Shown: positions 46,421 to 59,413, numbered from the stretch's first letter. The stretch: DNA of 64,000 nucleotides from Spinacia oleracea (GCF_020520425.1 NC_079488.1:8967747-9031746), one strand, 5' to 3'. Numbers and translations: made by a program. Notes: generated by a model from the sequence alone, not told the origin.

Positions 46421-47878
46421 CAAAGGATCAAGCAAGACCCTTTGGAGTTAACCATTGATAAGGACGAGCTATAGAGCATCGTGTTTTGAAAATGGCAACA
46501 TGGGTTGGAGACCATGAGTTGTTGCGTGGGAAATTAAAATAATAATTTCTATGTTCTAAGATATAGTTGGAGAGTCTTCCACATATCTATGAACTGCTTG
46601 GATAGGTAAATCCAAACAAAGCATCACTAGCAACCTATACAGTTGAAGTAAAAGTAATTATTGCCTAAGAAGCAATAAAACAGGGTTATTTAAAGTTCTT
46701 CACTGAACTTGGGTAGATCACCTATCTGCTGGCTTGATGGTTCTTCATTGAAAAATGCGTAGAACCACTCTTGAAGCAAGAAAAACGTCTGCTAACTTGA
46801 TGGTTCTTCATTGCAAAATGAGTAAAACCACCATCGAAGTAAGAAAGACTAGATCACATAATAAACAAACTCGAAAAGATCTTATCATCATATCTCGAAG
46901 AACATTCGATGAAAAGGATATTAAGATTGGAAAAGCATGATAACTAAACCTATGCAACAAGTGAGAAGCAACACTCACGTTGTAGCACTGGAAATCAAGC
47001 ATAGCTTTGAATTCCATGAAATGTTTTAGAAGATGGGTTTGAGGCCCATGGTTGTAAAACATTGGGGTTGAACATTTATCATATATGAAATGTATTTTCA
47101 TATTCCATTTAATCTTGGTTTAGTATTAAATGATGAGTCCCTTCAATTTGACGATATATTCAAGATAGACTGTCAGGACCAGTCCTGTGACTAAGAAATG
47201 TCTATCAAGTGAACTTGAATGTCAAAGGTTGAAAATGGTCCCTAGTCGGAGTTTTCTATAAAATTGGACGCATAGAAAACGTTAGACGATTAGAATGCAA
47301 GATGACTAGTAGTTCTATTTCTTGAACTATGTGGACATGGAAATGTCATAATCATTTGCATAGATACTTACTTTGGGAAGACTAGTATCGGACAAGACCT
47401 ATGAAACTTTACTGTAAGAGATGAAAATCTGTCATAAGTAAATTTCATTAAAATTATTAGACACTAAATCCTCAATACCTGAGTGATTTGAGATTACTTG
47501 TTTGAGAACTGGTTGCTTTGACGTTGACCAACCGTCGCACCGTAAAAGGAGGCTATAAAGGCAACGCTCAGGTAATCACCTATCAAACGAAGTCTAATCT
47601 CAAGATCACGAGATTGGGATTGTCCTCCCATAAATCGGGATGAGATGCTTAAAAGTTGTACAAGGCCACTCGGAGAGCTAGAAACTGTGAAATGCATGGC
47701 CGTGCTCGGATGAATCATAGGCTATGATTATCTGTTTATTTGATCAGTTGAACTCTGAAACCGAGGAACACCTCTGGACATAATAAGGATGACAACTCTT
47801 ACCTTATGTTCAAGAGCAAGCATCGAGCGACAAAGGAATTAGGAAATGCACACTTGTCCCTAAGGACAAGTGGGAGAC

Positions 47879-49282
47879 TGAAGGAAATAATGCCCTTGGT
47901 CCAAGTATGCATTCTATGTTAAGTCTAATAAATGCGGTTCAGTATTAATTAACAAGTTAATAATTCAGTGAGATCAAGTGAGCTGAATGCCTAGCTAGAG
48001 GCCGCTTCAGTTCAAGTGGAATTAATGATATTAATCCACAGCTTACTCTTGACTGAACCCGTAGGGTCACACAAATAGTACGTAAACGGATCAAGTATTT
48101 AATGGAATTAAATACTCCATCTATGGATATTCGGAATCGACGGATCTTGGTTTCAGTGGGAGCTGAGATCGTCACAGGCAAGAAATGAATACTCCGGAAA
48201 CGATGATATTGCCGGAAACGGAAATATGGATCGTATCGGAAATATAAATATTATCCAAGTCGTAGATGTTGCCGGAAACGGAAACATGGTACGTATCGGG
48301 AAATATTATCGGAAATGGAAATATTGCCGGAATCGGAAATATTGCCGGAAACGGAAATATTGTCAGAATCGGAAATATTATCGGAATCGGAAAATAATTC
48401 CGGAAACGGAAATATTAAATATTTGTTCGAAACGGAAATTTATTTCGGAATCGAAAATATTAAATATTGTTCGTATCGGAAATAAATTCCGGAATCGGGA
48501 ATTTAATCGGAAGCGTATCGTACGAATAAGCATCGGACGAGGGCCCAGCACGAAGCCAGGCCATCGCCCAGCAAGCCAAGCGCGCCACACGAACAGCCAA
48601 GGCCACGCCAGGCCCAGCAGGCCGTGGCAGCGCGCGCAGCTACGAGCAGTGGGCTGCGAGCATTGCTGCAGCTCGCGTGGGCTTGTAGCTCGCGTGGGCC
48701 GTGCGGCCGTGTGGGCTGTGCGCGGGCATGGCCTGCACGCTTGCGGGTCATGCTCGCGTAAGTGTTTGTGTTCGCATACGAAACCTAAAACGTGCAGAAT
48801 TCGTTTAATGATTAGATTCCTAATTCTATTTGATAAATTAATTAAATAAGAGTTTTATTATAATTCTAATTTAATTAATTCGTATCCTAATAGGATTCCA
48901 ATTCTCTTTCCATACCCCTATAAATATGTGGCCTGGGTTCACAATTTATAACGAGTTATTCAAGTATTCAAAGTGAGTTTTTGAGAGAAAAATTCAGTCA
49001 CACATCTTGCTCAAAAGTGCCGAAAATTTATAGTACCTTAGGGGCGATTCTAGTTGGTCAATCTTAAGGCGGATCCGGACGTGCTGTGGACTATCTACGG
49101 AGGGACGACACTTGGAGTCCTAAAGACTTGTTCTTGTTCGGTTCGGGCGCAGCTAGGGAAGGCACGCAACAAAGAGTATGCATCTAAACTATGCTAAATG
49201 ATTATGTGTAAATAATATGTATTCCTGGCTAAATGGTTTTTCCGCATGATTTATGAATTGTCATATGTATCATAACCTAACA
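47879..49282 (+). repeat. Right LTR of the second copia element
   Basis: 1,404 bp, matching 38886-40320 with about five substitutions and two small gaps (near 48540 and near 48620). Preceded by a purine-rich AAGTGGGAGA tract. Confidence 0.95.
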
Positions 49283-49346
49283 GTATATGGTTTATACACC
49301 CGGATGCACGTGAGCCTAAGAACATTTTCTCATTGTTTCCTACTTA

Positions 49347-49588
49347 GGCTGCGTTCTATTCACCTGATTTTCACTTATTTTTCCTGAACTTATCTGAACT
49401 TAACTGTACTTATCTGAATTTATCTGAACTTATTAGAACTTATCAAAACTTATTTTAGTTATAAATTGTACTTGGCCAACCCTTATTTTTCCTGAACTTA
49501 TCTTATCTGAACTTATCTGAACTTAATTGAACTTATCTAAACTTATTTTTCCTGAAATAAGTGAAAATAAGGTGAACAGAACAGGGCC
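49347..49588. mobile_element. Tourist-like (PIF/Harbinger) MITE
   Basis: Ends GGCTGCGTTCTATTCACCTG and GGTGAACAGAACAGGGCC, TTA duplication on both sides (49344-49346 and 49589-49591). 242 bp. The interior repeats TGAACTTATC about ten times. A relative lies at about 50835-51029. Confidence 0.88.
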
Positions 49589-49713
49589 TTAGCTTCTAGC
49601 GCTTAGTGTAGGCCTAAGCTTAGTAGTGTAACAGTAGCATAGTGTAGTTTCTAAACTCACCGTAATGTATTACAGCGTTACTGGTTTAGCGCTAGTGTAT
49701 TTTTTCTAGAATA

Positions 49714-49849
49714 TATTAGGTGCACCCGGGTGTACCGTGCACCCTGGCCTCTCACATTTTCTCTTTAATGTGAGGAGAAAATGTAAGAGGGATCATCAAT
49801 GAGCATTAAAATGTACTTGAGTGCACGTTGCATCCGGGTGCACCTAATA
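49714..49849. mobile_element. Short MITE with TATTAGGTGCACCCGG ends
   Basis: 136 bp. Left TATTAGGTGCACCCGGGTGT and right GCATCCGGGTGCACCTAATA are inverted over about 28 bp. It also contains an inner inverted pair, TCTCACATTTTCTC and GAGAAAATGTAAGA. A similar terminus (ACACCCGGATGCACGTGAG) follows the second copia element at about 49297-49315. Confidence 0.75.
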
Positions 49850-50219
49850 ATTTTCATATTTTTTCGTATAACCATAGAAGTAACATCCTCGTGATTTTAT
49901 ATTTATTAGCTTTATTCGGAAAAGGGCAACCATTCTTAAAGGTTTCTTTTGACACTTTAATCACCCTACAAGATAAGATATTATTGCTGATTTGCTATAC
50001 ATCAACTATATCAATTTCAACGGTTACTACTAAATAATTTTCTTGTTCATTTAAAATCCCCAAAATTGTTTTCTTGTCTATCAAGAAAATAGGCTTGGTG
50101 TACCAAGAATGATAATACAAAGAATAAACATAACATTTAAAAAGAAATTGAAAATAATTGTGAACTTGTGACGCGAGTTCGAAGCTTAACGAAAACAAAA
50201 ATTAAAATCTTTTCCCCAA

Positions 50220-50372
50220 AATCCTATACCCGTCATCTACTCATCTCTCTCTAGTTTCTACAATACCAGAGAAATTCAAGTGTAATTTTCCGGGGGATTC
50301 AATTTCAAGCTCTATTTTATCCTTACTATCGCCGTTTGAGTGCCATCAGCGATTGATTGCTTGAGGTATGAA
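50220..50372 (+). promoter_or_regulatory. Possible 5' leader exon of an unrecognised gene
   Basis: CT-rich sequence (CATCTCTCTCTAGTTTCTAC) followed by a leader-like stretch and GATTGCTTGAG/GTATGA, a good donor. No matching downstream coding exon is certain, so this is only suggestive. Confidence 0.35.
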
Positions 50373-50834
50373 CATGTTAATTTCTTCGATTTAACACGAG
50401 TTCTTGATTTTGAGTTGGAATTCTCTCATTTTATTCAATTCTATCGTTATTTGTTGTTTATAATTTGTCCAATATGTGAGTTGGAAATTCAAAATCTGGA
50501 ATTTCCAGATATTTAAATCGAATTATAATGATATTGCCCCCCAATTTCTAGAAATTTGAGCAATTTAGTAGTTGGCAGAATGGCCTGCAGTCTACTATGA
50601 ATGATTTGTTATGTCTAAATCTTCAAATTTATGAATTATTCAAGTTCTGTAGTATTGTAATTGTTTCTGCTATCTTGTTTGTTGACCATTGTTGCCTTGT
50701 TGGTAGTAATGCCAAGGGTTTGGCCTCTGTTAGTGTATTACTGTATTTTGCCAATTTCAGCTTTTTCTCCAAAACGGGTTTGAAACTTTGATGTGCATAG
50801 TGTATTATAAACTTCGACCATGTCGAACTAAGAC

Positions 50835-51029
50835 TATGTTATGTTTACCTTATTTTAACTTATTTAAGTAACAATGAATTCAGATAAGTTCAGATAAGAC
50901 AAGTTCAGGAAAAAAAGGGTTGACCAATTATAATTTATAACTAAAATAAGTTTTGATAAGTTCAGTTAAGTTCAGATAAGATAAGTTCATGAAAAATAAG
51001 TGAAAATTAGGTGAATAGAACGCACCCCA
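50835..51029. mobile_element. Second copy of the TGAACTTATC-type MITE
   Basis: Right end AAATTAGGTGAATAGAACGC matches the left end of 49347-49588, and the interior has the same AAGTTCAGATAAG words in the opposite orientation. The left end is degraded. Confidence 0.7.
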
Positions 51030-51048
51030 AGATAGCTACCTAAATGAG

Positions 51049-51200
51049 CTATGTTACTCAGACTCGGCTAGAAGTGTTAGATGTGGTTACATGTCCAAGT
51101 CTTAAACATGACCATCTTATGAAAATTTTGCCTGAATTTGGTTCAAAATGAAGTGTCTAAATGATACTTGAGGGTGAAATGAAGAATCGAAGTAACATAG
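51049..51200. mobile_element. Family-B hAT-like MITE
   Basis: Ends CTATGTTACTCAGACTCGG and GAATCGAAGTAACATAG. Flanks TAAATGAG and TAAAAGAG match 7 of 8, consistent with a hAT 8-bp duplication. Confidence 0.82.
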
Positions 51201-53560
51201 TAAAAGAGTGTAGAAACTATGTGTCACGGTCCGAGTGTTTTGACAACGGATCGTGCGGCGCGCTCTTGCCTATGGGGAGGCAAGGGCGCAAGCCTTGTGC
51301 GGAAAGTGAATCTCAAGGCTCGGGGCACGAGCGGGTGTTTGCTTCAGAATGGGCACTCTTGCCTATTGGCGACAAGAGCGAGGGTCGGGGGTCGATCGGG
51401 ACGCTTGTGTGCGCACAGCAGGCACAAGCGGGACCGACGACGAGAGTGTATCTGTTTTGCGAGGGACTTTGATGGGTCTTGGAAAGCTTAAAAGCATGCG
51501 ACAGCACAATATCTATAAAGGCTAGCAACAACACATGAATTAAGCAAAAGCAACTTCTGATGAGAGGTATTGGTTCATACCCCTCATAGAGGTTTATTTT
51601 GAATTAGCTAAAACTTGCCAGTGAACACTGGAATTATAGTAACATAATAATTCTCCCTAAACCCTACAAAACTATTAGAAAGATCCTAGAAAGCAATAGA
51701 AAGGAGAAATAAAGGTAAAGGAAGGTTGGATTCTAACACTATGTGTAGGTAAGTAGATTACCTTCAGTAAGTTACAAGTCGTTTGAGGCTGCAAATTATC
51801 CTGCTGCCAATCAAATGTACTTGGGGCCTGGGGGTTTGAATTTTCATGACCTAGGAAATCTAGTTTTTGAAATCTACTCCTAGAAACTGTGGCTCGTAGG
51901 AACTAATTCTTATTCAGATAGAGTGAGACCGTTATATTACCCACGTTTAATTGCATGTTCTTGAACTTTCAACTTTTGCATTAGATGAAATTATCTGAAT
52001 TTTGATAACCTCAAATGGAATGTCTTGACGAATTAATTGTCTTTTTTAAATTTTTGAAGAACATGTTTAATAATCAACAAATGATTTATTTTGTTTCACT
52101 CCATGTACCTAAGTGAAACAAGGAAGCGTATTCTGCAAGGATCTTTCTGTGACTTTGGAAAGTGTACATGTTGTGTGCATATCTGACGTACAGATGGAAT
52201 GCTCTTTTATCCTTTATAATTGAGAATCATATGTTTTGCATTCCAGAAGACCATTTATATATGTTTTTGGGTTTGTGGAAAATGATTTTTGCTTAAAGAT
52301 ACTAAGAGCAGCCACCTTCTGTTGTGATGGGTTTCAGAAGTGATATTTATTTACTACAGTTTTTTTAATAGGTTAGACGAAGAGTCCTACTGGGCTGGAA
52401 CCCCTCTTAGGTCAACCCGGCCCGAGTTAGCATGCTAGACACTTTAAATAATATGCTTTCACTAGGCCAAAGCACTGCTTGGTATATTTATTTACTACAT
52501 ATGAGCCATATATTACATCAGGTTATTTCGATTGTTTTCACATCTTGAAAGCTTACCTCTGGCTTGCAGCAAGATCAAGTAGACTTTAATTTGATGGGAA
52601 TTTCTGCCTCCTGAAGTGCAAATTTGGTGTCCATTTGGACCCAAACACTATAGAGAGCAAGTAACATATTACTTAGTCGATGATAATGTTTGAATACCTG
52701 AAATGGCACTGCCATGCCGCAGTCTACAAGAGGTTGAACATGTCATTTTGTGGTGAGGCACCTGTATGCATGCCCTTCACTTGTACTCATCCTGTATAAT
52801 GAGATTACGAGAGGCGTCATGTGAACAAGATGGTATTCTTGATAGAGATTCCTTAGGTCCTGGTGCTAAGAATTTTTTTCTAGCACCATAATTCAGTAAC
52901 AGACAAGATGATTTACCTTGGCCTTCCTGCATATAATGTAGTGCAGAAAACAATGAAGGGATTTTTACGTTATTGTGACAAGGTTACAAAACTTAGTAAC
53001 ATGGCCACTCAATTATGTACAGAAGCTAGAAATGGTTATTAAAAGATCCACTTATGAACTACATCTGGAATTCTGGATGACCAAGCTAGTGTCCTGCTGT
53101 GCGTTGAGCGCAATATAAAGTCCGTTTTCATATAACTGTTCAGGGATCATTCCATCCTGACGTCAATCCATTTTTTTTGGGAATCCAAACTGAGTGGCGA
53201 ATGCAACAGATGATAAGATTTGGGCATGTCAGCATCATTGCAGCTGGTTCTACCTTTGGGATAAAGAAGCTTAAAGTAAGATGACAGCAATATGCTGTTA
53301 TTGAAAATTTGAAGCTTTTTCTGAAACTCTGTTGATTTATGTTTCTCGCATATCTAAGCCTCATTTCTATACAGAAATCACTGGTTATGCTTTGTCCCTG
53401 GTTATTCAGTATCCTTTGTGCACACTTCTTTTGTTTGATTCAAGACAGCGTGCACTTCCTGTGGCGTAATTTTATCACTCATAACTTTTCCTAGACAGAT
53501 ATTTCGAAGTGGATGAAAGGTCTAGTAGGTCAATTGTTTGCAGTTGATACTGGTGTGGTT
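51201..53560. other. Spacer with a GC-rich block, no gene recognised
   Basis: 51230-51470 is GC-rich (GGTCCGAGTG, CTCTTGCC twice, GGGCACGAGCG) and looks like part of an LTR or other repeat, but I find no partner in the window. The remainder is AT-rich with no coding. 52370-52450 has CCCGGCCCGAG repeat words. Confidence 0.45.
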
Positions 53561-54495
53561 TTGTGAATAGATGATGCAGCAGCAGTGTTGGAGCCAATAG
53601 GGCAGGCTACTTATGATATACGTTTGTTTGGTAAAATCTGTATATGCTGTTTACTAATGTACTTCTTATTACTGCTGCAGGACTTTGTTTTACTGTCCTC
53701 TGTGGTTTTTTCTTTGGTGTGTCCGTAGGGCACTTGACCACGCCTTATAGTGAAAAATGCAGTGCAAATGGAAGTTCAAAGAAATATCTTCAAACGTCTT
53801 TGTGTTATCATTAGCAGCACTTTGGACGGACTGGAATCTTCAGTCTCTGTTGAAAAGTTCATGCAAGATTTCATCGACCTATTGCATTCATGCAGTATTT
53901 CAAAGATTGCTGGTTGCCTAAATTTGGTTTGTTCTGCTTCCTTTTCTCTTTCAATGATAAATATGAAGTTTTAACTACTTTCTTGAGCTTACCTTAGGTA
54001 CATGATTTTGTTAGAGACGTGGCTGTCAATAATACAAAGTGTTCCACTTCCAAGCCGGAAGCTGCGGCCTACTGGTGCTAATAAATTCTATCATATCTAT
54101 TCGAAAAGAAAATGATGAAATCTGCCTAGCTGCATGTCAAAGAATTGATTGACTCTAGTGCACAATTGACTACTAAGCTGCAGTATATCTACCGGTTGGA
54201 CAGCTATTCAGATAAACATGGCATATTGGCATATCTAAAGACGTGATGAAAGCCTGTGATCTGTGGATGGTTCAATGGACATGGCAATGGTGTGGAACTG
54301 TAGACACATCAGATGCTAAATCAAGTACCCAGAGTCTAGTTGAACTTGCTAGTGCAAATGATGTTGGCACTGTGGTGCATTGTTTGCCCCTGAAATGGGT
54401 TTCCAGAAAAGTCAGAGCTTTTGCTGGAAAGGTATCTACAACCTCGGCTCTTCCATCCAGCTCTAAGAATGAGAAGTTGAGAACAAGAATGCTAC
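53560..54495 (+). pseudogene. Possible remnant of an unrecognised gene
   Basis: Short open blocks separated by stops: 53750-53974 (NIFKRLCVIISSTLDGLESS, then VEKFMQDFIDLLHSCSISKI) and 54243-54512 (LVELASANDVGTVVHCLPLK). Composition is protein-like and less AT-rich than the surroundings, and the first block ends near a plausible splice region. I do not recognise the family. Could be a decayed gene, a non-coding RNA or chance. Confidence 0.3.
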
Positions 54496-54499
54496 TGAA

Positions 54500-55319
54500 T
54501 AGACATGATTAACTTACGGGCCGGCTGGGTTCGGGTCATGCCACACCTTAATTTTTTTCCCTGTTGGGTCGGGCGTCAAACTTCATGCCGAATTTTCTAC
54601 CCAAGCCCGATACTCGGGCCAAAAATAACGGGCTTTCGGATCGGGCCTAAATTATAACTGGAATTTCGATTTTGAGTTGCCCAAGACCCACCCATGGTGT
54701 AAAAACTCGCCCGAGTTAACTCGTGTCGCCCGAGTTAACAAGGTTTTGGAGGCTGGCGATACGAGATATCCCGAGTTGTAAAGGTGTTTTTAAAAACGGC
54801 GAGATCTCGGCCGGTTCAACCGATCCGAACGAATGTTTGTCCGCATTAAACTCTATGAACCTCATATCTACTTGGTTTTCGGCCGAATTCCCCATGTTTT
54901 CGACAAAAAGAAAGGGAAAAGGGAAAGAAATGGAGAAACTCCATTGAAATAGAGTAGAGAACTCCATTTTCAAATCTAAAACAAGAGAGGAGAGAGAAGG
55001 TAGACAAAGGAATTCATTTTAATTATGTCACGTGTATGATTTAGAGGAGGAGGACTAGGGTAGGTAGTGAATGGGGCTGACATAGGGCTTCTTTTTCAAA
55101 TTTCGAATTCCTACGCGCCAACCGCGACACGGTCCGCGACTAACGCATCATTTCCGTTACCGAGACTCCGCGACCGATCCCGCGACCGTGACCGATACCG
55201 CATTTTTTATCTATGGACCCACCCACAAAATTTTAAAACCGGGCTGGGTCTGAAAAACGGGCCAAAAAATTCTGCCCAAACTCGCTATTTTCGGGCCGGG
55301 ATCATGATGATCATGTCTA
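54500..55319. mobile_element. Family-A hAT-like element with an internal insertion
   Basis: Ends TAGACATGATTAACTTACGG and GGGATCATGATGATCATGTC-TA. Flanks CTACTGAA and CTACTGAG match 7 of 8, fitting a hAT duplication. 820 bp, longer than relatives at 58797 and 59414, because about 54700-55200 seems to be a second, CCCGAGTTAAC/CGCGAC-rich insertion. No coding. Confidence 0.8.
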
Positions 55320-57119
55320 CTACTGAGCAACGAAGTCGTAGGAAGTGAACAAGACTATCAACACCCAGATGAACTGCTCAGAAAAATACAGAAAGGAAGT
55401 GAAGTACTATTTTGTTTTCTGTTGCTGTTTTGAGCTGAGACCAGTAGATGTTGCAGATTACCATACCAGGGGAAGGTGACATATACAAAACAGCAATGCA
55501 ATGTTGTGCTCCATCTTGATTATTCGACGAGGTTTTGCTCAACCCCATTGAATTGATCTGGAGACCATAATGTACTGAAGCTTATAGATCGTGATGAATG
55601 AAGCGAGGCATGCAAAGCAGGTAGAGGTTTATCTCATACTCTGTACCTTTTTAGCTGAGTCTTTGGATATATTTAGATGACTTTGCTGAGACGCGTCAAC
55701 TGGTCACTCGAGTTGCCCATGTATATTTTGATCACATTCTTGGGCCTCTTGGCTCTACACAATGTTTAACACATTTCAGAGCTAAAATTTGTGTAGACAA
55801 TTTGGGTCAATTTAGTCTTCGAAGATAGATGGCAGTTTCTATACACAATATGGTCAATTTTTCCAAGCTTTGTTGATTTGTGCTAGCTAGCAGAAGCTGT
55901 GAATTGTACATAATATGATTTTCATGGTGTGATGATATAATATCAAAATCCGGGCACAAATCTTGTAATATCATAATCTTCGGTGACTAGATCGTGAGAT
56001 GTTTAATTAATTATAATTAAATTAAAGATTTATTTAAAATCCGACCATGTTCTCGTGTACATATTTTAATACTACGTGTGTGAATGATTAGTTAATAACG
56101 GTATTTTGTGGTCACACTAAGAAGTGAGCTAAGTCATCAAAGTTTCTGCCAGTTATAGATTTGAACATATCAACCCGCCATTGTTAGAGTATTTTAAGAG
56201 CCCCCAACTTGAGTACTGGTAAGCATTATCAGTTCTTACTTCTATGTTCTAATGTTCTCTTGGTTTATTTCTTCCCAAGAAAAATTTGCAGGAAAAATCT
56301 GTCACTCTATACAGAGAATGAGAACTTCCAGGTCAGTCTTGAATTCCTCTTTTATTTTCCTCTTGTGTTGATTTGTTACTAAATCAATTGTTCGTGACAT
56401 ACGTAGACACATAATACCTTTATATTCAATATTGTCATTTGTCTTTGCCATGACAAGAAAATTATTTTGCAGTCTCTTCGGTCCGTAATGGTTTGAACTT
56501 TGAAATGACAGAATAGTAAAAGAATGAGTAATTTGCATGTTTGTGAATTGAGGTTATTTTCTTGCATTTTTTATTGATCATTTGGTCATTCCATTGGAAG
56601 GAGTTGTATATTTCATATTTGGCGATTAATGCTCTAACTTGAAACATCTCTGTTTAATAAGCTATAAATCATAAACCCGTATGATTAATAAATTCAGAAA
56701 CATAACCTCTTATAAACATATCATTTCTGCAGCAAACATGGAGTTATTAAGAGAAATGCTCTAATTCGCAACTATTATTGTGATGAAGTAACAATATACT
56801 GATGTTTAAACAAGAAAATAATGATGTCTAATGTACCCATTTTTATTACTCCCACTAAATAGTTTCCTTGAAAATATTTTCACAATCAGCAAGCTTAGAT
56901 AGACATTTAGCAATTTTCTTTTCCTGGTTGGAAATGTTTTATAGACCTCTCAAATAGTTCATAATTTCACGCACAAATAATATTATAAGCTTTTATTTTT
57001 CTTTTTCAACTTTAATGAGTAATATTCACAGGGTTTTTGTACACCCTATTGTTTACAGAGAACACTACTAAGGCAAGATTCGCTCTTGCTGTTAATGTGG
57101 TGCTGATGATTGAATTCCA
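55320..57119. other. Region upstream of the first MSL gene
   Basis: No coding. A short exon-like segment near 56283-56332 (after TTTGCAG, ending CTTCCAG/GTCAGT) might be a 5' untranslated exon of the MSL gene. No TATA box could be assigned with confidence. Confidence 0.4.
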
Positions 57120-58796
57120 ATGGAGAATAGCAAAAGATGTACTAAGGAAATTGCAACCCATGATGTTGTTTTATCAATAGTTACCCCTGGATTAGTAAGT
57201 GAATCAAATAAGGGAGGTGGTAGTTCACGTTATGGAAGCACATTCCAAACAGAATTTGGGATAGAATCAGAAAGTAACGAGTTAAATGACTCTGGCATTG
57301 AGTTTACAGAGCAAAGTAATTTTTCAACTCCTCAAATACCTCCAACAATCCCTAATGAGCTATTGAGAAGGCGCTCTTTGCTAGCTAGATCAACTTGTTC
57401 CAAACCCAAATCAAGGTTGATTGAGTGAAGAGCTTTGGTTCGAGAGAGGAATAATGTTGTAAATTCAGATTTACTCCTTCAAAATGCACTAAATTTCTCT
57501 TCAAGAGTTAGTGTTGACACTCAAAAAGCTATTCTTGTTGACGCAACAACATTACCAGCTGCTGAAAGAGATGACGAAGAGGAGGACGAGGATGTTTACA
57601 AATCCATTGATCTTCGAATGCATAACCGGTCTAGTAAGAAATTCAAATTTTTTGTTTTATTGGAGTTTATGCTCTTCATTAGCTTGATGGGTTTAATGAT
57701 TGCAAGTTTGACTACCCACAAAGTGCGAGTTATCATGATATGGAGTTTACCGCTTTGGCGGTGGTGCGTTCTTGTTGTAGTTGTATTTTGTGGTCGATTG
57801 GGAACAGAATGGTTCATCAACATTCTTGTTCATTTCGCAGAACAAAACTTTTTGCTGAAGAAGAAAGTTGTCTACTTTGTATATGGTTTGAAGAGAAGTG
57901 TTCGGGTTTTCCTGTGGTTGAGCTTTATCCTTCTAGCATGGGTTCTCTTGTTTAATGTTGGGATTAATAGATCAAGGAAGATCAAAAGGGTATTACATTA
58001 TGTTACAATGGCTATTGCTGGATGTTTAGTTGGGGCTGGAATATGGCTACTCAAAACTTTATTGATCAAAACTTTAGCTCTTTCTTTCCATGTTAATAGA
58101 TTCTTTGATCGAATTCAAGAGTCATTATTTCAGCAGTATGTGCTTCAGAAACTTTCCAGGCCTCCATCATCAGAGATGGTTGAAAGGGTAAGGAAAACAA
58201 GAAATAGTGGGGAGTTAATTTGTGAGCGAAAAGTAAAAGGTAAAACAATCAAAGAAGAGGTAATTAATGTGGAGAAACTGCACAATATCAAGGAAGATAA
58301 AGTTTCTGGAATGACCATGAAAGGGTTGATGAAAGTGATTAGCAAAACAAAGCTATCTACTATTTCTAGTACTCTTGACTATGATGAAAATGATGCAAGG
58401 GGTGAAGAGAATAAAGAGATCACAAGTGAGTGGGAAGCAAAAGTTGCTGCTGATGAGATATTCAAGAATGTTGCCAAGCCTGATCACAGGTAAGATATTG
58501 CATTATTTGACAAAACTTAGTCTAATAAATGTTTGTCGGATCGAGATTATGGTCAAGTAATTGGAAGGAATCTTCTTTTTTATGATTTTGAGTCACTCCT
58601 ATCGTGTTTTGGACTTAGGTACATTGACGAGGAAGATCTCCTACATTTTATGAAAGTGGATGAAGTAAAAATGGTATTTCCCTTATTTCTAGGAGCCATA
58701 GAAACTGGAAAGATTAAGAAATCAGCTTTGAAGAAGTGGGTGGTAAGTTTCTTATTCTTAATTTAGGTTAATGTACATAGTAATCACACTATAAAT

Positions 58797-59022
58797 TAGA
58801 CCTGATCAAAAGCCGTGTCGGGCTGCGGCGTAAAAAATCAGTTCATTATGTCGGCCCGGGCCGGGCCAAGCTTCAGGTCGATTTTGTGTGCCCAAAACCC
58901 ACCAAAAAATTAAAAATTCGGGCCAGGATGGGCTCGGAAAACGGGCCTACAAATTTTGCCCAAAATACTATAAATACTTATAAGCAATTTGGTTCGGGCT
59001 GGGCTCATGTTGATCAGGTCTA
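58797..59022. mobile_element. Family-A hAT-like MITE in MSL intron 2
   Basis: Ends TAGACCTGATCAAAAG and TGTTGATCAGGTCTA, perfect 8-bp duplication CTATAAAT (58789-58796 and 59023-59030). 226 bp, GGGC/GCCC-rich. A 30-bp stretch (ACTATAAATACTTATAAGCA) occurs both just inside its right end and just outside it. Confidence 0.95.
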
Positions 59023-59413
59023 CTATAAATACTTATAAGCAATATGGCCCGAGCTCACGAATAACTTGGTTGCAGGTCAGTGCTTACTTGGAGCGTAAAT
59101 CACTTGCTCATTCTTTAAACGATACTAAAACAGCTGTGGAGGAGTTAAACAAAATTGCTTCGGGTGTGGTGTTGATTGTTTCAATCATTGTGTGGAATCT
59201 TATGATGGGATTTTTGACAACCACAATACTTGTGTTTATTACATCTCAGTTCTTGCTAGTAGTGTTTATGTTTGGTGAAACAGTCAAGAACATATTTGAG
59301 GCTATCATCTTTGTTTTTGTAATGCATCCATTCGATGTGGGTGATTGCTGCGTGATTGATGGTGTTCAGGTAACTTCACAACGCATAAAATTATCATGTC
59401 AATTGTTACATAC

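Larger units (their letters stand above)
38886..49282 (+). mobile_element. Copia-type LTR element with decayed interior
   Basis: A 10,397-bp element with LTRs at 38886-40320 and 47879-49282, a tRNA-Met-type primer-binding site right after the left LTR, and a polypurine tract before the right LTR. Target duplication GTATA at 38881-38885 and 49283-49287. By eye the LTRs differ by about five substitutions and two small indels in the GC-rich part, suggesting insertion within the last few hundred thousand years at generic plant rates. The interior is a fossil: only traces of copia pol are recognisable (around 45.4 kb and 46.3 kb), with many breaks. Young LTRs on a coding-dead interior suggest it was mobilised in trans. 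Confidence 0.93.

Noticed and set aside
51230-51800. Solo LTR beginning TGTCACGGTCCGAG
   Set aside because: No matching end, target duplication or second copy could be found in the window.
53560-54495. Assigning the short protein-like blocks to a chaperonin-like or other named family
   Set aside because: Similarities were too vague to support any name.
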